Of a DNA stretch of 26,892 nucleotides, positions 1-7,239 are shown piece after piece (position 1 is the stretch's first letter; each line of letters begins with the position of its first letter). Under the pieces are notes generated by a model, which was not told the origin of the DNA, made no database searches, and saw only the letters and a list, made by a program, of their open reading frames with translations. Origin of the DNA: Thioalkalivibrio nitratireducens (GTDB lineage Bacteria; Pseudomonadota; Gammaproteobacteria; Ectothiorhodospirales; Ectothiorhodospiraceae). The stretch covers positions 1 through 26,892 of the forward strand of contig JAABSN010000024.1 in assembly GCA_011390385.1 (NCBI GenBank). Direction: 5' to 3'. Made by a program: the position numbers and the translations under genes.

Positions 1-644
1 CAGGCCGTCGTCGTCCATGGCCGCGACCAACGGGCCCAGGCGGCATCGAGCCTGCCGGACAACAGCGCCGCAATCGCAAACGCGAAGGCCACGGAGAACC
101 CCACATAGCCCATGTACAGCAACGGCGGGTGCGAGACCATCCCGAGATCCTGCAGCAATGGATTCAGATCGCGCCCGTCGGCAGGGATCGGAAACAGCCG
201 TTCGAAGGGGCTGGAGGTAAAAAGAAGCAGCGCGAGAAATCCGACGCTGATCAGTCCCATCACGCCGAGGACCCGGGCGACCATCTCCTCGGGCAGTTGC
301 CGGGAGAACATCGCCACCGCGGCAGACCAGCCAGCGAGGATCACCGTCCACAGCAACAGCGATCCTTCGTGGGAACCCCAGGTCGCGGTAAAGCGATACA
401 TCGCGGGCAACTGGGAAAACGAATTCTGTGCGACGTTCCGGACCGAAAAATCATGGGTCAGAAACGACCATGCCAGTGCGGCGAACGCGAATACGAGCAG
501 CACGAACTGCGCCTGCGCCAGCGGTTTGGCCAGCGCCATCAGGCGGCGATCGCCGCGCTGGGCGCCAACCAGAGGCACGCTGCCCTGTACCAGCGCGAGT
601 GCGAGTGTCAGGGCGATGGCGAACTGTCCCAGTTCGGCAATCAT
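1..644 (-). CDS. ccmF: Cytochrome c haem lyase subunit CcmF (5' part only, cut by window edge)
   Basis: Only the first 214 codons are in the window; the rest lies beyond base 1. The protein is an integral membrane component of System I cytochrome c maturation, which attaches haem from CcmE to apocytochromes on the periplasmic side. The visible part has the CcmF N-terminus (MIAELGQFAIALTLALALVQ), several hydrophobic helices, the conserved stretches NVAQNSFS and TWGSHEGSLLLW, and HPPLLYMGYVGF. It stops just before the tryptophan-rich haem-handling (WWD) domain would begin. The ATG at 644 follows an AAGGTGG ribosome site by about 5 nt. The gene follows the octaheme nitrite reductase on the same strand, but a terminator and about 380 bases separate them. 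It is not preceded by ccmE, so it may be a second, dedicated lyase like NrfE. That is inference; it could be the ordinary CcmF. Confidence 0.93.
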   Translation of the reverse strand, partial: MIAELGQFAIALTLALALVQGSVPLVGAQRGDRRLMALAKPLAQAQFVLLVFAFAALAWSFLTHDFSVRNVAQNSFSQLPAMYRFTATWGSHEGSLLLWTVILAGWSAAVAMFSRQLPEEMVARVLGVMGLISVGFLALLLFTSSPFERLFPIPADGRDLNPLLQDLGMVSHPPLLYMGYVGFSVAFAFAIAALLSGRLDAAWARWSRPWTTTA

Positions 645-777
645 GCACCACCTTCGAGGCGGTTCCGACCGGCACCGTGCAATGCGATCTCAACCGCCAA
701 CGAAGCCGCGTTCAATGCGGACAATCGAGCGCCTCGCCGGATACGTGGGGGTTGAACTGCGATCATGGACCGGTGAA

Positions 778-841
778 CCCTTGTTTCGATCCTTTGGTGC
801 ACACGATGGGCTCCATAAGGCGGAAAGGATCGAAACAAGGG
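778..841. repeat. Perfect 18-bp inverted repeat upstream of ccmF
   Basis: The left arm CCCTTGTTTCGATCCTTT (778-795) and right arm AAAGGATCGAAACAAGGG (824-841) are exact reverse complements separated by 28 nt. There is no U-tract after either arm, so this is not a standard rho-independent terminator. It lies about 130 nt upstream of the ccmF start. It could be a long-stem leader structure, a paired operator or the remnant of a mobile element. The match is seen directly; the role is unknown. Confidence 0.85.
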
Positions 842-866
842 CACCGTCCTTCCATTCGGTCGGCAG

Positions 867-881
867 CGATCAGCCTGATCG
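867..881. promoter_or_regulatory. 15-bp palindrome, possible operator upstream of ccmF
   Basis: CGATCAG-C-CTGATCG is a perfect 7-bp dyad around one central base, about 225 nt upstream of ccmF and close to the 18-bp inverted repeat. Its size and symmetry suit a dimeric regulator, but I do not recognise it as the site of a known family. Confidence 0.3.
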
Positions 882-971
882 GGGAGGCTGCCTGCTCCGG
901 TACATGCTGTGCGCTCGGGGCAACGCCGGGCGCCGGAAATTGTTGACATCGGACTTACCATATCAAATACA

Positions 972-1004
972 GGAAAAAAGGAGCCGGTGACCTGCACCGG
1001 CTCC
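972..1004 (-). terminator. Rho-independent terminator of the octaheme reductase gene
   Basis: On the minus strand a perfect 10-bp stem (GGAGCCGGTG/CACCGGCTCC) with a 5-nt loop is followed by six U residues. It lies 22 nt after the TAA of the octaheme cytochrome gene. It should make that gene monocistronic and separate it from ccmF. Confidence 0.92.
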
Positions 1005-1025
1005 GAACTCTGCTTGCCTTGAAGC

Positions 1026-2696
1026 TTACATCGATGCCACCTGCGCATCGATGGCGTCATTCAGCAGCTTGATCGCTTCCTTGCTCTTGTCGATCGACAG
1101 GGTCAGCGACTTGCGTGCGTCATCCGGGTTGTGGAAGCCGACCGAGTTCTCGGCGGTCCACCATTCCCAGTACAGGTGTGCGTCATAATGCAGCGCACGC
1201 GCCTCGTTCAGCACGTCTTCCGACACCCCAGCCCGCTTCGCCACGGGGAACAAGTCGATCATCTGCGCGAGCCAGTACTCGGCCTTCACGATCTTGCCGT
1301 GGGTGTAGTTCTTGATGTAGTCGATGGCATGGATCGCTTCGTCTTCCGTCCATCCATCATGGCACCTGAGGCAGGCTGCACCCATCATGTCGCGCGGGGT
1401 GCGCTGTGCATGGCTGGTATAGGTCTTGCCGTTCTCCAGTTCGACCTTGGTCATGTGACAATCGGCGCAGGCGACTCCGGCACGCTCGTGCTTCGAACCC
1501 CAGAACGTCTCCATCTCCGGATGCTGCAACTTCGGCACCGCAGCGCCGGTCGTCGCATGACGGAAATCGAAGAAATCGATTTCCTTCGCTGCTTCCTTGT
1601 AATCGAACACGCCTGCCCAGAAGAAGTGGTTGGCCCGGCGGTCGTCCATGCCGACGCGCGATCCGTCACTCTGCGTATAGCCCGGGTTGCAGTTGTACTC
1701 CACGTGACACTGCGCGCACATCAGGTTGGAATCCGCGGTTGACAGCAGACCGATCGAACGGAAGTCCTCCCCACCACGCTGGAACGTCACCTTTTCCATG
1801 GAGAGCATCTCGCTCTTTGCCGGGTCATGCGGGTAGGTGCCCAGCCCCCGGTCGACGACAGCGTTGATCAGACCATCGCGCACCACACGCGGCGCGGCCG
1901 AATGCGGATCGTGACACATGAAGCAGTTCAACGGATGGTCCAGGTCACGTGCGAAATCGACGACCTGCGAGGTCCGGCTCCACTTGGCCGCATCGTGCTC
2001 GTCACCCATGTAGGCCCAGTCCAGGATGTGATCCTGCGTCTTGCAGTTCAGGCAGACCGGGTTGGCGGCTGTAGCCGTCTGCGACAGAAACTTGCGTTGA
2101 TCCGAGCTTTCGGGATCCGCATCCTTCAGCACCGTCCAGGCGCCCTGTACCGAGCCCATGCCGTCGGTAACCTTGGTCCAGTCGTTCCACTGGAAACGAC
2201 CACCGTAGGCCCGGTCAACGACGAAATGGTCGACCAGCATGAACGCATGGCTGCGCGGCTCCGCATGTTCGAATGCGAATCCGTGCCCAGCAATCAGCTT
2301 GTCGAACATCGGGGAGCGGCTGGTGGGCGTGGCCTTTTCAACCCGTGGATGCGACTCGTGGCGCACCTCCACGAAGGAATTGAACTGCGCGGTATGACAG
2401 GTCGCGCAGGCCTCGAGGTCGGTTCGGGTGACCGGACGTTCACCCATGCGCCGGGTGCTGGCCGTTTCAATGTGCTTGCTGGCATCGTGACAATGAACGC
2501 AGTTCACGGTCGCATGCTTGCTTTCCGCGTGCATGTCCTCGATCTGCGCATGGCAGTCGTAGCATTCCAGCGGATCGACCGGTTTCAGCGGTTGCTTGTC
2601 CCCTCCCGGCATGGCGTGCGCAGTGGTCATGAGAAACAGGCACGCCATCCCTGTTACCCACCGGCCGATATGGCCGAATCTATGGGAACTGATCAT
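1026..2696 (-). CDS. onr: Octaheme c-type nitrite reductase (TvNiR type)
   Basis: This is a 556-residue periplasmic multihaem enzyme. Residues 1-28 form a signal peptide ending AHA. Seven CXXCH sites begin at residues 45, 66, 97, 258, 327, 410 and 442. One CXXCK site (C215-K219) marks the catalytic lysine-ligated haem. K219, R162, Y334, C336, Q391 and H392 sit at a constant offset of +31 from the Lys188, Arg131, Tyr303, Cys305, Gln360 and His361 that I recall for Thioalkalivibrio nitratireducens TvNiR. The Y-x-C pair allows its Tyr-Cys thioether cross-link. That family reduces nitrite (and hydroxylamine, sulfite) by six electrons, giving ammonia from nitrite. The ATG at 2696 is preceded by GAGGAGAGGAG at good spacing; an upstream in-frame ATG at 2741 would put junk before the signal peptide. 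The gene is divergent from fccAB and ends in a strong terminator. Confidence 0.96.
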   Translation of the reverse strand: MISSHRFGHIGRWVTGMACLFLMTTAHAMPGGDKQPLKPVDPLECYDCHAQIEDMHAESKHATVNCVHCHDASKHIETASTRRMGERPVTRTDLEACATCHTAQFNSFVEVRHESHPRVEKATPTSRSPMFDKLIAGHGFAFEHAEPRSHAFMLVDHFVVDRAYGGRFQWNDWTKVTDGMGSVQGAWTVLKDADPESSDQRKFLSQTATAANPVCLNCKTQDHILDWAYMGDEHDAAKWSRTSQVVDFARDLDHPLNCFMCHDPHSAAPRVVRDGLINAVVDRGLGTYPHDPAKSEMLSMEKVTFQRGGEDFRSIGLLSTADSNLMCAQCHVEYNCNPGYTQSDGSRVGMDDRRANHFFWAGVFDYKEAAKEIDFFDFRHATTGAAVPKLQHPEMETFWGSKHERAGVACADCHMTKVELENGKTYTSHAQRTPRDMMGAACLRCHDGWTEDEAIHAIDYIKNYTHGKIVKAEYWLAQMIDLFPVAKRAGVSEDVLNEARALHYDAHLYWEWWTAENSVGFHNPDDARKSLTLSIDKSKEAIKLLNDAIDAQVASM

Positions 2697-3017
2697 AAGT
2701 TTTCTCCTCTCCTCGGCCCCGAGGGCTCCTTCTCGGCCCATCGAGCCAGTTTGTCGCCTTTACGGTCTTCGCGGGAATCCATAAGGAGCCCCACCCCTGT
2801 CGAACGGCCTCCAGCCTGCAGAGACGTTGAAAGCCGCGTCTTGCCCTTCAGGGCAGCTGCGGGAAACCAGAAGCTGTGGTGGCTCTGGAAGGCACGGATG
2901 TGGACACTCCCCATTCGCGACCCCTCCCGTGCCCCTGCCCATCCCTGTACCGGTGCGGGAATACCCGATCTTCAAGAGCAAATATCTTGGTGAAACTCCC
3001 GGCTTCCTTTGCTTCCC

Positions 3018-3037
3018 TGTGCCGAATTTATAGCACA
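3018..3037 (-). promoter_or_regulatory. Extended -10 promoter with overlapping TGTGC/GCACA dyad, toward the octaheme reductase
   Basis: On the minus strand TGC-TATAAA (3035-3027) matches an extended -10 element. No good -35 is visible. The element lies inside a dyad TGTGC-N10-GCACA (3018-3022/3033-3037), so a dimeric regulator bound there would cover the -10. Transcription would begin about 325 nt before the reductase ATG. This is a motif match only. Confidence 0.35.
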
Positions 3038-3137
3038 CAAAGTGCATATGAGCCGTGCGGCCGATCCGAAATCCGTGTTCATACCACCGATTCGTCACCA
3101 GCTACCACCAGGAAATTCATAACAAGGAAGCATCGCA

Positions 3138-3166
3138 GTAACACATTAGTGGTAGATCGATATACT
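3138..3166 (+). promoter_or_regulatory. Candidate sigma-70 promoter toward fccAB
   Basis: GTAACA (3138-3143, 4/6 match to TTGACA) is followed after exactly 17 bp by TATACT (3161-3166, 5/6 match to TATAAT). The predicted start is about 325 nt before fccA. Other weak -10-like hexamers occur nearby (GATAAT at 3228-3233), so the assignment is tentative. Confidence 0.3.
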
Positions 3167-3231
3167 CCCTTAACGGTATCAACACTTCAAGAAAACCCAA
3201 GGATTCATCACAAGCCATTGTTTTTGCGATA

Positions 3232-3244
3232 ATTTGCAGCAAAT
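3232..3244. promoter_or_regulatory. 13-bp palindrome upstream of fccA
   Basis: ATTTGC-A-GCAAAT is a perfect 6-bp dyad around one base in the AT-rich part of the divergent region. The flanks GATA and TATC extend the symmetry imperfectly. It could be an operator; the cognate regulator is unknown. Confidence 0.3.
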
Positions 3245-3500
3245 ACTATCCATTCCTTGATTATGTCCGGTATTCATGCGGAAATGGCACGAAGCCAATA
3301 TGTGACAGCCGCCACGCTCGTTCGTCGGTCGCATTGGAAGATCACGAAATGTTCATATTCCGGCAACGGCCGATGCAGCGGTCGCCATCACATATGCGCT
3401 TGCCGGAAGGGTACCCCGGCGGGATCCGCTCACCAAACCAAAAGGCGCAGGAAGACGTCAGCGACCACCCAATACAAGCCCAAGGGGCGAAGGAGAAATG

Positions 3501-4103
3501 ATGAGACACAAAATGATAAAGGTGGCCCTTTTTTCGGGTCTGCTCGCGGTGGGGTCCAGCGCGAGTGCCGAGGCTCCGGTTTCCGGTGAACTACTGGCCT
3601 TCCAGTGTGCCGGGTGCCACGGTTTCAACGGCCACAGCGTGGGTCCGGCCACCCCGTCGCTGGCAGGCTTCCCCAAGGAATACTTCGTCGAAACGATGAT
3701 GGCCTACAAGGAGGGCGAGCGCTACGCCACCATCATGGACCGCGTGGCCCGCGGCTATACCCGCGAACAGTTCGAGGCCATGGCCGATTTCTTCGCGGAG
3801 CAGCCCTACCTGCCGGCCAAACAGGACTTCAACCCGGAACTCGCCGCCCTTGGCGCTGAAATCCACGATCAGCATTGCGGCAACTGCCACTCGGAGGGCG
3901 GCACCTATCCGGAATTCGACACGGCCCCGATTGCCGGTCAGTGGATGCCTTATCTGCGTGACACGTTCGTGGACTTCAGGGAGCACGGACGCTATCAGCC
4001 GCGTGGCATGGGACGACGACTGATGTCCGTCGAGGACCTCGACGCGCTGGTCCATTACTACGGCAGCCAGCAGGATCCCGCGGCTTACGTCCACGCAGAC
4101 TGA
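3501..4103 (+). CDS. fccA: Flavocytochrome c sulfide dehydrogenase, diheme cytochrome subunit
   Basis: This 200-residue diheme c-type cytochrome is the electron-accepting subunit of the FccAB complex, which oxidises sulfide in the periplasm and passes electrons to soluble cytochrome c. A signal peptide ends at about ASA (residue 23). Two haem sites are visible, CAGCH (36-40) and CGNCH (126-130), one in each of two class-I cytochrome c folds; methionines downstream of each site could be distal ligands. Two adjacent ATG codons occur at 3498 and 3501. The second was chosen because it lies 5 nt after the GGAG of the AAGGAG ribosome site, the first only 2 nt. The fccB gene follows after 12 nt, so the two form an operon. 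The size and the partner gene make the family call secure. Confidence 0.93.
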   Translation: MRHKMIKVALFSGLLAVGSSASAEAPVSGELLAFQCAGCHGFNGHSVGPATPSLAGFPKEYFVETMMAYKEGERYATIMDRVARGYTREQFEAMADFFAEQPYLPAKQDFNPELAALGAEIHDQHCGNCHSEGGTYPEFDTAPIAGQWMPYLRDTFVDFREHGRYQPRGMGRRLMSVEDLDALVHYYGSQQDPAAYVHAD

Positions 4104-4115
4104 GGAGAAGACACC

Positions 4116-5408
4116 ATGGCGAACATCAACCGAAGAAAATTCCTGCAGATCGCGGGCCTCGGCGGCTTCGCCGCCGGATTCCCCTACGCGGCCACCTGGG
4201 GCAGTCAGACCAAGGCGCGCGTCGTTGTCCTCGGCGGCGGCACCGGCGGCGCGATCGCCGCGCGTTACGTGAAAGCACTGGATCCATCGATCGACGTCAC
4301 CATTATCGAAGAGAACCCGCAGTACACCACGTGTTACATGAGTAACTGGGTGCTCGCCGAGATGCGCGACCTCGACAGCCTCACGCACGGCTACGACAAC
4401 GTGAAGAAGCGCGGTATCAACGTGATCATCGACACCGCCACGCGGATCGACACCGACGGCCAGAAGGTGCTCACGGCCGGTGGACAAAGCGTGCCCTATG
4501 ACCGCCTGATCGTGTCGCCCGGCGTCGATTTCCGTTGGGGCGCCATCGAGGGCTATGACGCCGCCGCGGCCGAAGTTCTGCCGCACGCCTGGAAGGCCGG
4601 CCCGCAGACCATCCTGCTGCAGGAACAGATCAGGGCCATGCCCGACGGCGGGGTGGTCGCGATCGTCGCCCCACCCAACCCGTTCCGCTGCCCACCCGGA
4701 CCGTACGAACGCGCGGCACTGATCGCCAGCTACCTGCAGCGCCACAAGCCGAAGTCCAAGATCGTGATCTACGACGCCAAGGACGCCTTCTCCAAGCAGG
4801 GGCTGTTCCAGGCGGGATGGGCGCGCCACTATCCGGGCATGATCGAATGGGTCGGTGCGTTCCAGAGCGGCGGCGGCATCAAGCGGGTCGATCCTTCCGC
4901 GATGACCCTGCATACCGACTTCGACGACCTGAAGGCGGATGTGATCAACGTCATCCCGCCGCAGATGGCGGGGCAGATCGCGATCGATTCCGGGCTGGCC
5001 GACGAGTCCGGCTGGTGCCCGGTGGATTACCGTGACCTGCAGTCGACCATTGCCAGCAATGTGCACATCATCGGCGACGCGATGGTCAGCAGCGCGCTGC
5101 CAAAGTCCGGCTACATTGCCGCTTCCACCGCCAAGGTCGCGGCGGTCGCCGTGGTCGATCACGTGAACGGGCGCGAACCCGGCACGCCGTCGTATTTCAA
5201 CACCTGTTACAGCCTGCTCACTCCCGAGCACAGCATCTCCGTATCCGGGGTCTACAAGGTCGAAACGACCGACGGGCAACAGGCGATCGTTGGCGTCGGC
5301 GACTCGGTGGCGGTATCGCCGGCGGATGCCGATGATACGTTCCAGAACCGCGAAGCCCGCTACGCGGCCAGTTGGTACGACAACCTCACCGACCAGGGCT
5401 TCGGCTGA
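4116..5408 (+). CDS. fccB: Flavocytochrome c sulfide dehydrogenase, FAD subunit
   Basis: This 430-residue flavoprotein is the catalytic subunit of FccAB. It oxidises sulfide toward sulfur or polysulfide and hands electrons to the haems of FccA. The N-terminus is a Tat signal (NRRKFLQIAG, residues 5-14), so the protein is probably folded with FAD before export, while FccA has a Sec-type signal. The FAD-binding glycine motif is VVVLGGGTGG (36-45). C73 in TTCYMSN matches the cysteine that carries covalent 8-alpha-S-cysteinyl FAD in the Allochromatium enzyme. C192 (RCPPGPYE) and C364 (NTCYS) match the redox-active disulfide near the flavin. The ATG follows GAGGAG (start 12 nt after the fccA stop). 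All functional residues are present, so the enzyme should be active. Confidence 0.96.
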   Translation: MANINRRKFLQIAGLGGFAAGFPYAATWGSQTKARVVVLGGGTGGAIAARYVKALDPSIDVTIIEENPQYTTCYMSNWVLAEMRDLDSLTHGYDNVKKRGINVIIDTATRIDTDGQKVLTAGGQSVPYDRLIVSPGVDFRWGAIEGYDAAAAEVLPHAWKAGPQTILLQEQIRAMPDGGVVAIVAPPNPFRCPPGPYERAALIASYLQRHKPKSKIVIYDAKDAFSKQGLFQAGWARHYPGMIEWVGAFQSGGGIKRVDPSAMTLHTDFDDLKADVINVIPPQMAGQIAIDSGLADESGWCPVDYRDLQSTIASNVHIIGDAMVSSALPKSGYIAASTAKVAAVAVVDHVNGREPGTPSYFNTCYSLLTPEHSISVSGVYKVETTDGQQAIVGVGDSVAVSPADADDTFQNREARYAASWYDNLTDQGFG

Positions 5409-5818
5409 GGTCATTGGCGGGATCCCGTCATCAGCATTGACCGTGGCGGGATCCCCTTTCATCGCGCCTTGCCGGCACCCGTGGCGTTTTCTGGCGCTCA
5501 CCATCGCAATGCTGACCGCGGCGGCTGGCGACCCGGCGCTTGTTGAACGCCTTGAAACCGCCGATGAATCCTCTGATACGCAACGCCTGGATTAGAACGA
5601 AAGCCCGCGCAGGATACCGTGAGGCGAAGCCGAACCGCACCGATACCACGCAGGCCGTGACCCCCAGGCCCCCGGGCCTCGAACGGTGCAATTCGCTGCG
5701 CTCATTGGCACCCTACGCTTTTCGCCGTCCATGGTGGCATGCGTCAGGGCCACGAAGGTTGACGTGAAACGGTTCTGCCGCACAGGGATATGGAAGTCCC
5801 CCAGGTCAGCGCCCTGTT
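5409..5818. other. Non-coding region between fccB and the convergent HD-GYP gene
   Basis: No well-supported gene is seen. There is a direct repeat of GGCGGGATCCC (5417-5427 and 5445-5455), one copy of the dispersed hairpin repeat (5683-5716), and a 51-codon open frame starting GTG at 5443 that looks signal-peptide-like but lacks a ribosome site. No clear terminator with a U-tract was found for either flanking gene. Confidence 0.5.
5683..5716 (-). repeat. Dispersed hairpin repeat, copy 1
   Basis: The 34 bases are 33/34 identical to copy 3 (26673-26706) and related to copy 2 (19021-19054). Read on the minus strand, GGTGCCAAT pairs with ATTGCACC to give an 8-bp stem with one bulged base and an 11-nt loop. 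Similarity to copy 2 continues for about ten bases beyond (TCGAGGCCC). Confidence 0.8.
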
Positions 5819-7180
5819 TCAATAGCCGATCCATTGACCCTGCAGGGCTCTCCAGTCGACGCTGGCATGGTCCTCGGGCACCGTCTTCTCGCGTGGCAGG
5901 GGCACACGCCTTGCATCGGCAATCTGCATTGCGCTGGCCCAGCTCTCTTCCGGCCGCTCCGCAATCAATGCCACCATATCGCCATCGAGATGGCCGCAAT
6001 CGACCATCTGTCCCAGGATCCGCACGATCTCGCCTGGCGGGAGGGGAGCCCGATAGGGCCGCTCCTGCGCAAGCGCCTGGAACACGTCCGCGACCGCAAG
6101 AATGCGCGCCTCCAGCGGCAACGCCTCGCCGGAATGGCGGAACGGGTAACCCTCGCCACTGACCTTCTCGTGATGCATCGCCGCCCATAACGCCACTTCG
6201 TGCAGGCCCTCGATGGGTTCGAGGATTGCGTAGGTGTCGAAGCTGTGGCGGGCCATCACCGCCAACTCCCTTTCGTCGAGCGGTCCCGCCTTCTCCAGAA
6301 TCTCGTCCGGAACGCGCAGCTTCCCGAGATCGTGCAGGAGACCGGCCAGCTCGAGCTTGTCACAGGTCATCCTGTCCAGACCGGCCCAGGCGCCGATGTT
6401 GCGGGACAATACGGCAACACCCCGCGAGTGCTCCGCGGTAAAGGGACTCTTGGCATCCACGACGGTCGCAAAGATATCCGCAACGGCGCGCAAGCTTGGT
6501 GAATCGACACGGTAGGTCGCGCCACGGGCGACCCATGCACGCAGATAATGATCGATTTCCCGCTCATCCAGCGTCAGCCAGAAGGACTCTCGCTGCGATA
6601 CGGTGGCGAATGCGTCGACCAGATATGGGGCGAACAGATGCCCCGACTGCCCCCGAATCACATTACAGATTTCCTTCCGGGCCAGCAGCAGGTTCTCCGT
6701 GCCATGCTGCGCGCAAAGCGCATCGACACGATCGGCCAGGAAAATCAGATTGGCGATCTCGACGTCTTCCGCATCGAGACGCTGCCCTTCCAGCACCTTC
6801 CAGTGGGTATGATGCAGCCGCACGGGCTCGGCCAGATCCGCCAGTGGCCGGCAGCCCTGCAGCAAACGACCGCCTCGGTCGCAATGTGCCTGGACGCCGC
6901 TCCAGTCGAGTTCCTGAATCAGATGCTGGTGGATTCGGGTCGACGATACACCGCAGTCGTGCAGAATCGCCGCGCAGATCAGGCGGTCGTAGCGTTCCCT
7001 CGGGACAGCCAACTGGTTTGCGCATTCAGCGGCCATGTAGGCGACCCGTTTGCCATGCCCCAGCGCATCGACCCCGACCATGTCGAGTGCATCCGAAAGT
7101 GCATAAGTGACCTGGCGCAGGTTGACATGAAACTGCAACGGTTCTCGCAAGATTCGTCCCCAGTCAGGGAAAGCAAGCAC
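5819..7180 (-). CDS. Tandem HD / HD-GYP domain protein, probable cyclic-di-GMP phosphodiesterase
   Basis: The 453-residue protein has no visible signal peptide or membrane helix. An N-terminal HD domain (about 20-200) carries H42, H74-D75, H123-H124 and D150 but no GYP. The C-terminal HD-GYP domain (about 228-410) has H251, H283-D284 with LGK, H312, HHE (336-338), GEGYP (342-346) and D365. This is the complete metal-binding and signature set for c-di-GMP hydrolysis to pGpG/GMP. The C-terminal domain should therefore be active; the role of the first HD domain is unknown. The start is GTG at 7180: an in-frame TAA lies 9 nt upstream, so no earlier start is possible. There is no ribosome site, but a perfect TATAAT lies 8 nt before the start, which suggests a leaderless message. 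Later TTG starts at codons 11 and 15 are less likely. Confidence 0.9.
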   Translation of the reverse strand: MLAFPDWGRILREPLQFHVNLRQVTYALSDALDMVGVDALGHGKRVAYMAAECANQLAVPRERYDRLICAAILHDCGVSSTRIHQHLIQELDWSGVQAHCDRGGRLLQGCRPLADLAEPVRLHHTHWKVLEGQRLDAEDVEIANLIFLADRVDALCAQHGTENLLLARKEICNVIRGQSGHLFAPYLVDAFATVSQRESFWLTLDEREIDHYLRAWVARGATYRVDSPSLRAVADIFATVVDAKSPFTAEHSRGVAVLSRNIGAWAGLDRMTCDKLELAGLLHDLGKLRVPDEILEKAGPLDERELAVMARHSFDTYAILEPIEGLHEVALWAAMHHEKVSGEGYPFRHSGEALPLEARILAVADVFQALAQERPYRAPLPPGEIVRILGQMVDCGHLDGDMVALIAERPEESWASAMQIADARRVPLPREKTVPEDHASVDWRALQGQWIGY

Positions 7181-7188
7181 TGTGAAGC

Positions 7189-7194
7189 ATTATA
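7189..7194 (-). promoter_or_regulatory. Perfect -10 hexamer immediately before the HD-GYP start codon
   Basis: TATAAT (7194-7189) ends 8 nt before the GTG at 7180, so transcription would start at or next to the start codon. No good -35 and no extended TG are visible, so an activator may be needed. Confidence 0.45.
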
Positions 7195-7239
7195 GACGAA
7201 CGCCGGACGCAGACATCCTTCGCCAGCGGTTCGCGCAAC

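Larger units (their letters stand above)
645..971. other. Non-coding gap between octaheme reductase and ccmF
   Basis: No convincing gene is seen on either strand. The gap holds a perfect 18-bp inverted repeat (778-795/824-841) and a 15-bp palindrome (867-881), listed separately, both upstream of ccmF on its strand. No good sigma-70 promoter pair was found for ccmF. A TTGACA hexamer at 943-948 on the plus strand has no matching -10 and would point into the neighbouring terminator. Confidence 0.6.
2697..3500. other. 800-bp divergent non-coding region between octaheme reductase and fccA
   Basis: No convincing gene is present. The stretch from about 3000 to 3300 is clearly richer in A and T than the surrounding genes, as expected for promoters of two divergent operons. 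It contains an extended -10 with an overlapping dyad (3018-3037), a candidate forward promoter (3138-3166), a 13-bp palindrome (3232-3244), and two distant half-sites ATATGTGA (3298-3305) and TCACATAT (3388-3395). A short CCTCGG-CC-CCGAGG palindrome (2711-2724) lies just upstream of the reductase ribosome site. Confidence 0.6.

Noticed and set aside
943..971. TTGACA with AATACA at 17 bp spacing
   Set aside because: It faces the terminator of the octaheme gene on the other strand and has no downstream gene to serve.
3591..5504. 637-codon open frame on the minus strand opposite fccAB
   Set aside because: It is an antisense shadow of fccA and fccB, which are fully recognisable. High GC content keeps the opposite frame open; the product is rich in Arg, Gly, Val and His without domains.
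5443..5595. Possible 50-residue exported peptide starting GTG
   Set aside because: It has a hydrophobic core and an alanine-rich cleavage-like site, but no ribosome site and no recognisable family. Chance is likely.
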